Shown here: positions 56,110 to 64,000 of the stretch, one piece after another | How the letters are laid out: each line of letters starts with the position of its first letter | How positions within the stretch are numbered: position 1 is the stretch's first letter | NCBI GenBank assembly: GCA_016647705.1 | Contig: CM028328.1 | Coordinates: forward strand, 39,966,501 to 40,030,500 | Length of the DNA stretch: 64,000 nucleotides | Direction of reading: 5' to 3' | Origin: Eucommia ulmoides | Taxonomy: Eukaryota > Streptophyta > Magnoliopsida > Garryales > Eucommiaceae | Program-made: the position numbers and the translations under genes | The notes under the pieces: model-generated | What the model saw: only the letters and a program-made list of their open reading frames with translations | What the model was told of the DNA's origin: nothing | Databases searched by the model: none

Positions 56110-58807
56110 TGTCACCCCCTACCCTGGACACCCGTCACCTACGGGACCGGCGTGACATCGACACGACATCATCTGAGGGACAACCCAACTAGAAAGTGAC
56201 AGTAGACAATCATAATTACACAATCACCAAAATTGTCTATAAACATCTTCTCTAACTAGGGACACACCCGTCCCTGAATTTTATATAACAAAAAAAGAAG
56301 ATAAAAATAACTATGAACCTCTCCTAGGTTCGCCTTAGGCAGCACCTCCCAAAATACTCCCTCGCTATACCATTGCCGGACTCTACCCAGTGCCAGTAGG
56401 GGACCGACTCCTAGCTATTTCACGTACAAGTGTACTGCCTTTTTAATAAAAATATTTTTACATAATAATACATTCTAAATAATACATCATTTAAATATGG
56501 ATCAAGTATAAGTATATAGATGTCACATAGCTTGTAAAAGTCTTCATAATATATGCAGTGAAAATAAAGTAATATATATAAGTTCCATTTCAAAACCATC
56601 TAATATAAATATCATACCGATCACCACAATAAATAATAAATCACCCAGTATAAATAAATATCACATCTCAAACCACCATTCCACCACAACACATACTGGC
56701 TAGCCATAGTGATCGTTTTAACCTCACGATCGAGAGTTGCAACGGTACCGTAACATTCGTAGTAATGCCTTCCTACGAAATATTCATACCCTTTTTGGGG
56801 AGAAATATAATCCACACCCCTTATGGGGAGAAATATAATCCACATCCGTTCTGGGGAGAAACCACATCTCTTTTGGGGGAGAAATATAAACCACTCATAT
56901 CTAACGAAAATTATTTTTAAGCCTTCTTTTAGAAACCAACACAATTCCACAAACCTGCTTAATCCATATCATTTATAAAATCATACAGTATAAGCAAACA
57001 CATATGTCATCATATATATATACAAAAAATAGTTTGGCAAGAAGACAGTACACTCACCTCGTTTCTTGTGCTACAAAAACAGTACCGTCCAAAGTCTACC
57101 GGGATGTTGGTGTTTACGAACCAAGTAATGATAGGGCCTAAATTAATATTTTATGCAAAATAATCAAATCGTGCAATGCAGATCCTAAGTTTCAAAATTT
57201 TTCATTTCCCACATTTTACTTATGAAAATTACTATTTCGAGTAATTTTTATTTCATTAAAAATAACTGCATAAAATTTAGTAATACGAACGGTCCCAATT
57301 TATTATTCCGATTCCAAAATTTTGATGCTAGTATTCAATTCAATAAACTGAAATAAACTTAACGGAAAACGTTACTCATTCCGAATCGTTCACAGGTCGC
57401 GAAATAGGTTTTTAATTCTTATCGGGGTTGTTTGTGCAAATTCTTATCTTTTTTTTTTCTTTTTTTTTCTTCCCTTCTTTTTCCTTTTTTTTTTCCTTCC
57501 TGTTTCTATTTTCTGTTTGTGCTCCGCCCGCCGACACCACCACCGGCCGACCAGCCACCCTGCCGGTGACGCACCGGTTACTCATAACAGTTTTCAGCAA
57601 CACACCCATGCACATGCATACACACACAGATCAAAACATTGCACACATACATACACTGTCTTACACACTCATTTCTTCGCACGGTCGCTGGCCAAACTGA
57701 GTAAAACACGCACACAGGCACAACATCGAACTAGAACGCCCACACACACGATCGCCGAGGGTCGACGGACGACGATCTGAACAACACTCCCACATACCCA
57801 TATTCTATCGTATTGAACCGAAACAGAGGACACACACAAGCATGCACCGCCGTAGCGGTGACACACACCGTCGGCCACGCCGTGGCGACGATCACTCACG
57901 CATGCAGTCGAAGCAACACACACATACACATGCTGCACGAAACAAGAATCAGAACACATACACTCCGTAGAAACGCCACCGTCGGACGAAACCGAAACCC
58001 ATCGGCGATCCTATCGCCGATCACATACACATGCATGCACACACCTACTAGAAAGATCAATTAAATATGTATAAGTACTCACCAGATCGAAGATCGTCGA
58101 CAAACTGAACAACCGAACCCAACGTCTGCTCTCCGACGATGCTAAGAACGCACCCGTCACACCGTTGACGAACCACCCCACCGACCGAACCACTTCCGCT
58201 CTCCCCTGAAACTGACGAAGATACCTCCCCGATCACGTATACGATCAAGAGCCACGACCACCCTGCCAGAGGAACACCGATTCAAGGAAGTCAGATCACC
58301 CCTCCCTTGTTCCGGTCCTATCTCTCTCTCTCTAGAATTTATCTAATTTCAAGTTTGATGGAGGCTTTTTGATCAATGCACATACACGAATATGTATATA
58401 TTGCATGGATTAAGTGGTGGAAATCGTTCCTAGCCTGCCACGTCGCCTCTTCGTTCTCTCCCTTCTGGCGGTCTCACACGCACGGCGTATGCGTGTGTAT
58501 ATATATATATGTTTTAAAAAGTTTTTGTTAAATTACTCTTTCCCCCCTCTAATTTCTTAAAGTCTTCTTTTGAGTTCAATTCAACATTTATAAGTTTCTA
58601 AAATTGTAATTTGATCCCTAACATTTTAAATTTTTGATTTTTAATTGGCAATTCGCATCCCAAGTTGAGAATAATGTTTTTAAATTTGCAAATTTGACCC
58701 CCCAAGTTTTGATTTGAGTTTTTAATCAATAAAATTTTTACCTAAAACTTTCTAATGCTCTAAAATGCAACTATTTATGACGTACGTTTTACGATTTAGG
58801 TTTTACA
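56110..58807 (-). mobile_element. Solo LTR 2 of the large-LTR family (2698 bp), inside Tat B
   Basis: Flanked by ATTAA (56105-56109 and 58808-58812). In element sense (- strand) starts TGTAAAACC and ends GGGGGTGACA. Shares with solo LTR 1 the GC-rich leader with CA/GT repeats, the splice-donor-like 'gaggtgagtgtactg', four CTCCCC-type hairpins (56795-56890), the GATCGT...ACGATC block (56711-56731), a 'gtcggtcccctactggcact' phrase and the 'gggtgtcc' end. Confidence 0.88.
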
Positions 58808-59780
58808 ATTAAAGTCTCCAAGTATAGTGAATGGCTATCCAACATAATGTTGGTGTTGAAATCCTCTGGAAAAATCAAAGTCTACGTGGATTATTAGGAC
58901 CTCAACAGAGCAAGTCTGATTTTCTACTGTCGAATATCCATATCATCATCGACAACACCACCAGGCGTAAGCTCTACTCATTTGTCGATGGATTTTTAGG
59001 CTACAATCAAATTCTAATAGATGAAGAATTTTAGGAAAATACAACCTTCACTACACCATGGTGAGTCTTTTGCTATAGGGTGATGTCATTTAGTCTTAAA
59101 AATGCTGGGGTAACATATCAAAGAGCAATAAAAATGCTATTTGATGACATGTTCCACAAAGTGATGAAGGTCTACATTGACAACATGATTGTCAAGTCTT
59201 AAGAGAAAAAGACCATCTCTTCCATTTGAAAAGAATGTTTAACCACCTCCAAAAATACTAGCTTAAGTTTAATCCATAAAAATGCGCCTTTGGAGTAACT
59301 TCTGAAAAACTCTTGGGCTTCATGGTAAACTTCCATGTAATCAAAATCGATCTCGAGAAAAACAAGTCTATTCTTGAGATGCCACCACTAAAGAATGAGA
59401 ATAAGATTTGAGACTTCTTGGGCTAGGTGAACTTTATCGTTAGATTTTTTTCCAGCTCATTGCTACCTATGAGCCGATCTTCAAGCTACTTCAAAAGGAT
59501 ATTGATGGGTGATAGAACACTGATTGCCAAAATTCCCTGGAGAAGATTGCAACCTACCTAACCAACCCTCTTGGTTTGGTGCCACCCCGGGAGGGAGTTC
59601 CTTTGTTGATATATCTGTAGGTCCTTAACTCTTCTATATAATCCATCCTTGGACATCTCGACGAATTCAGGAAGAAGGAGTAGACAATCTAGTATCTCAG
59701 TAAATGTTTCACAAAGTACGAGAAAAAATATACTTTGCTGGGGAGAACCTGCTGTGCCTAGGCTTGGGTAGCTCAAAGGT
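58808..59780 (+). pseudogene. Tat element B reverse transcriptase, degraded
   Basis: Pieces in changing frames: EWLSNIMLVLKSSGKIKVYV, SFVDGFLGYNQILIDEEF, FCYRVMSFSLKNAGVTYQRA, and VMKVYIDNMIVKS, where the catalytic YVDD is YIDN. GVTSEKLLGFMV follows. Numerous stops. Confidence 0.88.
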
Positions 59781-60307
59781 TGAACTACTATATGCTCCCA
59801 CTAACCACGTCCTTAATTACAAGGATGGATTACTTGAAGTATATTTTTGAGAAACTTGTTCTGTCTGGGAAGATTTATAAATGGAAGATGCTATTAATAG
59901 AGTTCGACATTGTCTACAAGATCCAAAAATCAATGAAGAGCCAAGCAATAGCTAATCAATTGGCTTGCTATCAAACCGAGACAGATTGTCAGCCACTAGG
60001 GACATACTTTCCCAATGATTCAATTCATGCGGTAGAAGAGGAAGATGAGAAAACTATCAGGAAGATGTGCTTTGATGGAGTAGTGAACTCTCGAGGAGTT
60101 AGGATTAAAGTAGTCTTAGTCTCTCCCGTGAAACAACATTATCCGATTGCTTCTAAGTTGAAAGTCCAGAGCACAAACAATCGAACTGAGTACAAAGACT
60201 TTATTTTGGGGCTCCAGGTGACCATTGACATGAAGATAAATGAGCTACTATTGTACAGAGATTCAAAGTTGATCATTAATCAGGTGACTGACAAGTATGC
60301 CAGTTGA
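59781..60307 (+). pseudogene. Tat element B RNase H, including the second RNase H
   Basis: 175 codons open. Opens with SLITRMDYLKYIFEKLVLSGK (end of the first RNase H region) and continues into MCFDGVVNSRGVRIKVVLVS, NNRTEYKDFILGLQ and LLLYRDSKLIINQVT, the extra RNase H typical of the Tat lineage (Asp, Glu and Asp catalytic positions seen). Confidence 0.82.
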
Positions 60308-61030
60308 GATCTAGCGTTGGTTGCCTAAACAATCATCACTTGGAAATGTGGGATCAGTTCAAAATAATTTAATTTGAAAGCATATACCGAGACTCAAGAA
60401 CAATATTTTCGATACCTTGGATACCTTGGCGTCTATGATCTCTATCGCTCGGGGAGAAGATGATATCATCCTAGTGGCAATCCAAGTTTAGTGTCGATCG
60501 ACCCACTATTGCCAACTTGAAGACGAATTCAATATGGACCCTCAGTATCATGAGATTAAGAACTCTTGAAAAGCAAATCGTATCCATAAGGAGGCTCTAA
60601 TGCTGATGAAAAAAAAAAAAAAAAACTCTGAAGGTTTGCCGATCAATTTTTATTAAGTGGATATACCTTGTACAAGCGCTCCCCGGACATGGGATTGTTG
60701 ATATACGTCAGAGAAGAAGAGGTTATCCAACTTATGAAAGAAGTTAACGGGGGTAATGTCCGAACCTTACATGAGAGATTTTATGCTTGCTAAGAATATT
60801 TTGAGAACCGATTACTTTTGGTTGACGATAAAAAATAATTACATGTAATTTGTCCGAAGATGCCACTAGTGTCAAATCCATAGTGATCAAATGTATGTAC
60901 ATCATTCGCAACTTTACTGTTTAGCAGCCCCATGGCCCTTCGCTTAGGAGAGTAGACACAATGAATAACATAGTAGATCTACTCATTAAGGCACTAATTT
61001 TTTTTTTCAATTACATTAACATTTTAAAAA
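60308..61030 (+). pseudogene. Tat element B, start of integrase, decayed
   Basis: GYTLYKRSPDMGLL near 60660-60700, EVIQLMKEV and an HERFYAC stretch recall the Tat integrase zinc region. It stops soon after; the catalytic core is missing. Confidence 0.65.
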
Positions 61031-61843
61031 GATGAGTATTAGACACCATATTGATTCGATATAGTGCTAATAGACGATTGATGGATATAAGTCCTATAGT
61101 TAATCATGTTTCTATCATTTAGTGTCTTTCTTCTATGAAATTAGGATCTCAAGTATTCTTTAATCTTTAATAACATGTGTTTTTGATATTATTCTTTATT
61201 ATATCATATTACATTAGAACCATGGATATTAAATTGAAAATTTGTTAGCTTGCAGTGATGATTGCGATGAGATTCGAATTAGTGTCTATTTATCAATCAA
61301 ATGCATATGTATGAACTATGATTTTTTAACTTTAATTGATTGCCTATTGATTCTTTGAAGAACACAAAGTCAGAAAGATCCAATAGCACATAAATTACAA
61401 TTGAAAAGATTTTGTACGTAAAAATCCTGTCAATTGGATATAATTATAATATGTTGGTAGATGTCACTCATTTGTTGGTAAACATGTTCATTAGTCCATG
61501 TTTGGATTGTTCGTATATTTTCCTAATCATATGTTCATGAGGTCATTTTTCACCCATTTACATTATATTGTTATAATGCATGATGCCTATATTATTTCGT
61601 GTAAGTATACTAGGGGTACATTTGGGATACTAGCGGTACATTTGGAAATTCAAAAAATTGATCAAAATATATTTATTTAAATAAAAAATAATAATATAAG
61701 TAATGAATTTAGAATTAAATATTTATACCTATTTGGACATTTTTTGTACAAGTGTTTTGCGGGGTCTAACACCTTGCTGACCATAAATGACCCCTAGACT
61801 TTAAATTGCATAATAAAGCTTATTCGAAATATAATTAACTTAC
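61031..61843. other. Intron sequence next to GGT exon B
   Basis: AT-rich, no coding or LTR recognised. Ends at the GGT donor GTAAGT (- strand). Confidence 0.5.
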
Positions 61844-62082
61844 TTGCCACCATAATGATAAGGGTTATTGAAAGTCATATTATCGTAGATGGTTTTCTTC
61901 AATGCCTCAGCAAACTTTGGGGAGAGCATATAAAAAATAATACTTGTATCATTCGTAAAATCTGGATTACCGATATTCATCCTCACTGCAAATGTGTGTT
62001 TCAAACATTCAATTTCACGATGAACTTGAGGTGGTGTAGAAACATCAAGAGAGAATCCGTATTGAGAAAGAATATTTAGTAT
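61844..62082 (-). CDS. GGT exon B
   Basis: 239 bp, intact. Encodes ILNILSQYGFSLDVSTPPQV, then LKHTFAVRMNIGNPDF, MLSPKFAEALKK and NPYHYGGK (last codon open). Acceptor 'ttttgttgcag' above, donor GTAAGT below. Confidence 0.92.
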
Positions 62083-62662
62083 CTGCAACAAAAGCCAAAA
62101 AGCCGTCAAACAATTTGTTTCACAAAAAATAAAACATATGCTAAACTTCACTTAAGTCTTGATTTTTTTTTTTTTTTTTGTGTGATGATACATTGCTTTA
62201 TAAACTTTTTAATTGAACTCTTAAAGCTTAGTTTAAACTATTTTTATCACTAACCAAAGTTCAAGGGTACAAATGGAAATTTGATATTTTCTTTATTATA
62301 ATTTTCTTGTGCACAATTCAAATGATTAACTCTCACAAAAGATACGCAAGAGGTGTTAGTCTGGTTAACAAATTAAAACATCTTTTTTTTTTTTTTGCCA
62401 ACCAAGGTTCAACTCTCTTGAGGAGCACTCTGGGGATTAAAACTTGAATTTATCCCTGAATACATCGGGACAATATAGAGGAGTGTGCCTTATGATCGAT
62501 TGTTCGGAGAAGTGATTAGTCGAGATGCGCGTAAATTGGCCCGGACACATCTTGCCGTAAATTTTAAAAAAGTAAATGCCAAAACAAAAAATAAACCCTA
62601 AACCCTAAAATTTAGCCTAGTACCTAAAAACGTGATGAGAGAGAGAGAGATGAAACACTTAC
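62083..62662 (-). other. GGT intron between exons A and B (580 bp)
   Basis: Good GT-AG ends. Contains poly(T) runs at 62163-62180 and 62383-62397 on the + strand. Confidence 0.8.
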
Positions 62663-63177
62663 TAGTCCCATTGAGGCAGCTCCTGAGGAAGGGGGTGGCA
62701 TACTAAAAATAGTAAGGTTCTTGATATCTATAGAGGTAGGTTCTCTTATTTTAACTTGATAATTTTGCAAATCCTCCTTTTCCGAGATACCTCCAGCACT
62801 TTGAATGTCTTGAATTAATCTCCATCCAATTGTTCCATTGTAAAACACCCGAACACCGTGAATTGAAATAGTTTTCAGTGTGTCAGCAAGTCGCGTGTTG
62901 ATACACTTTTTGCCTGGTTTCAAAGGCCTCCCGTTGGGTGCAAAAATCTCACGGAGGCTCGGGTTTGCTATGATATCATTTTTTACGATGCTCATTTGGA
63001 AATACAATAAGCGCGAAATGGAGAAACCATGACGTGCAAGATGCTCAGCAGGTGTTACAGTCTTTTCCATGGAAGACGGCCGTATAGTTTCCATACCTCA
63101 TAGAGACCAGCAAGTTGGCCCGGAGTCGCTATTGAGAGAGGACCATTCGCTTTTTGGTAAAAATTTCCTTCGTACAT
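62663..63177 (-). CDS. GGT exon A, one frameshift
   Basis: Starts MYEGNFYQKANGPLSIATPG, then LAGLYEVWKLYGRLPWKRL. A single-base deletion near 63060 shifts the frame, after which TPAEHLARHGFSISRLLYF continues through VFYNGTIGWRLIQDIQSAGG to SMPPPSSGAASMGL at the donor GTAAGT. It matches the large-subunit region of plant GGT. No AG acceptor sits directly above 63177 ('ttatgcataat'), which may be a mutated acceptor. The preceding exon is not in the window. Confidence 0.88.
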
Positions 63178-64000
63178 ATTATGCATAACGAAAGTAGTAA
63201 AATTTATAAGTTATCCATGAAACATGTAGAAATAAATAAAAATTCCTTATTCCACTAATAAGTCATTAAAAATATTCCAAATATCATAATCATCGGTTAA
63301 CTTTTAATCCTTGTACGCCCACTGCCGTCAGCGACCACCAAGCTTTTATTCATTTTTTAGTGGCCTTTGTTTGTCCTATAATTGATGTTTGTTGTAATGT
63401 TTGTCGTTGCACACACTGAACACTAAGTTCCTCACAGCTCGAAATTGAACTTTTGGAAAAAGGGAACTAGGTCCGTTAGAATGCTCTGTACAGGCGTTTG
63501 CGGGCAGAGAGATTAAGTTAAGTTTCAAAGCCTCATTATAAAAAACTCTCACCTTGATTTAAACACTATTATCTAGCTTTCGAAGACAAATTTGAATCAA
63601 GAGGTTTTTGAAAGACACTACCAAGCTACATTTTAGAGCTTAGAAAGAGAAACTCTCTCTGAGAATCGCGCCAACATTTGCCGTTTCCAACCCTTTAGAC
63701 GCCGACACCTTGCCGTTGAGGTAAGAGTGGTCCTCCTGAGCAGCTCCGGGGAAGCTTCATGGTCTGTCACCAACGCCTAAAAGTAACCGGCGAAGATAGT
63801 TTGCAGGGAAAACATGGTGAAGGTAGAGCGATGGGTTCTCGCTAGCATCACCATCTCCACCTCCAAATTTTTGGAGCTACCCATCTTTGAGTAAACAAAT
63901 GGCGTAGCAGATTTGGTAATTGGAACCGAAAACGACCAAATCTAAGAAGATTGATCTAAAAAATCTAAGAAGAATTTGGCGAAACACAATCTCAAGTTTC
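63178..64000. other. Unassigned sequence upstream of GGT exon A
   Basis: I searched for the missing GGT N-terminal exon and did not find it. 63640-63960 is less AT-rich and may belong to a UTR or another transposon. No supported gene. Confidence 0.4.

Larger units (their letters stand above)
38446..61030 (+). mobile_element. Tat-type Ty3 retrotransposon B, degenerate, split by two insertions
   Basis: Pieces that form one element once the inserts are removed: 38446-40355, 55822-56109 and 58808-61030. The left piece holds LTR-like sequence: 39448-39500 shares a 'cgagc..t.a.cctc.gagcgttag' block with the Tat A LTR. It also holds the spacer before reverse transcriptase. The right pieces hold reverse transcriptase, RNase H and the start of integrase, all with stops and frameshifts. 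I could not find the right LTR. The Athila element and one solo LTR inserted into it with clean target duplications. Confidence 0.75.
15316..61843 (-). other. Giant GGT intron (46,528 bp) filled with nested transposons
   Basis: Donor GTAAGT at 61843-61838 and acceptor 'aatataatatag' ending at 15316, both on the - strand. Exon B ends with AA of a Lys codon and exon C begins with G, so phases agree exactly. Everything from the copia gag remnant to the second Tat element lies between. Plant introns are usually below 1 kb; this one has grown by repeated insertion. Confidence 0.85.
13330..63177 (-). pseudogene. Gamma-glutamyltranspeptidase gene with a 46.5-kb intron; two frameshifts
   Basis: Five exons in order on the - strand: A 62663-63177, B 61844-62082, C 15016-15315, D 14557-14694, E 13330-13557. 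GGT removes the gamma-glutamyl group from glutathione and its conjugates, in the apoplast or vacuole in plants. Conserved family features are seen: the autocleavage segment with catalytic Thr in DHGTSH (exon C), LNNEMDDF, PLSSMTPT, the glycine-rich GGSGGARIIG (exon D), and the C-terminal TDPRTGG (exon E). All introns have GT and AG ends and matching phases. The N-terminal part of the enzyme (about the first third, with the GHAVDAAVA-type region) is not in the window. Single-base deletions in exons A and C break the frame, and exon A has no AG acceptor at its start, so I class it as a decaying copy. Base errors in the assembly are the alternative. Confidence 0.82.

Noticed and set aside
61490-61520. 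Right LTR of the copia remnant, from 'tccatgtttggatt' shared with about 15587
   Set aside because: The match is only about 14 bases and does not extend.
63120-63150. A two-base deletion in GGT exon A at the CT repeat
   Set aside because: On rereading the - strand sequence carefully, the repeat is complete (GGTCCTCTCTCAATAGC) and the frame is intact there; only the deletion near 63060 remains.

Overview
This window is nuclear DNA from a flowering plant, almost certainly a eudicot. The evidence is spliced plant genes with GT-AG introns, AT-rich intergenic DNA, and dense LTR retrotransposons of the Athila, Tat/Ogre, chromovirus-like and copia groups, together with CACTA, Harbinger-like and Mutator-like DNA transposons. 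I see no bacterial operons, rRNA, tRNA or CRISPR arrays.

Only two host genes are supported. They lie tail to tail. On the + strand at 3893-5919 are the last two coding exons of a plant protein S-acyltransferase of the Arabidopsis PAT19/PAT20 type; the exons that would encode the DHHC catalytic domain are not in the window. On the - strand are five exons of a gamma-glutamyltranspeptidase (GGT), from 63177 down to the stop at 13330. GGT exons A and B (62663-63177, 61844-62082) lie at the far right, and exons C, D and E (15016-15315, 14557-14694, 13330-13557) at the far left. Exon B ends two bases into a codon and exon C supplies the third base, both with good splice signals. The 46,528-bp stretch between them therefore reads as one giant intron. 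Two single-base deletions (about 63060 and about 15150) break the GGT frame, so the locus is a decaying gene or carries assembly errors.

The giant intron explains most of the window and is a set of transposons inside transposons. (1) A copia gag remnant lies at about 16490-17200. (2) A Mutator-like element with long inverted ends (17471-37422) is split by (3) a Tat/Ogre-type Ty3 element (17848-36513, target duplication ACGCG). That element is itself hit by an Athila solo LTR in its 5' LTR (19932-21377), a second Athila LTR in its gag (24030-25351), and a CACTA transposon (25745-31889). The CACTA element carries a captured piece of an importin-alpha gene with its introns, and holds a copia solo LTR (26128-28366). 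(4) A second, older Tat-type element (about 38446-61030) is interrupted by a 15.5-kb Athila element on the - strand (40356-55821, duplication GAAGA), whose gag is interrupted by a 2.6-kb solo LTR (51203-53839, duplication TTCCT). A sister solo LTR (56110-58807, duplication ATTAA) sits in the Tat polyprotein just before its reverse transcriptase. Most of these events have exact 5-bp (LTR) or 3-bp (CACTA) target duplications readable in the sequence, so the relative order of insertion is fixed.

Between the two host genes (5920-13329) are a 1.6-kb Harbinger-like element with inner tandem duplications (6846-8440) and a 4.3-kb non-coding LTR retrotransposon with two about 1-kb LTRs (8636-12977, duplication CTTCC). 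At the left edge is a degenerate Ty3 gag region (about 241-1660).

The most unusual signals are: the giant, phase-compatible intron; the CACTA-borne importin-alpha fragment; arrays of the near-palindrome CCGCCTAGGCGG confined to Athila LTRs and one internal Athila segment; and a GATCGT...ACGATC hairpin block, preceded by tandem short hairpins, shared between the non-coding LTR element and the two large solo LTRs.
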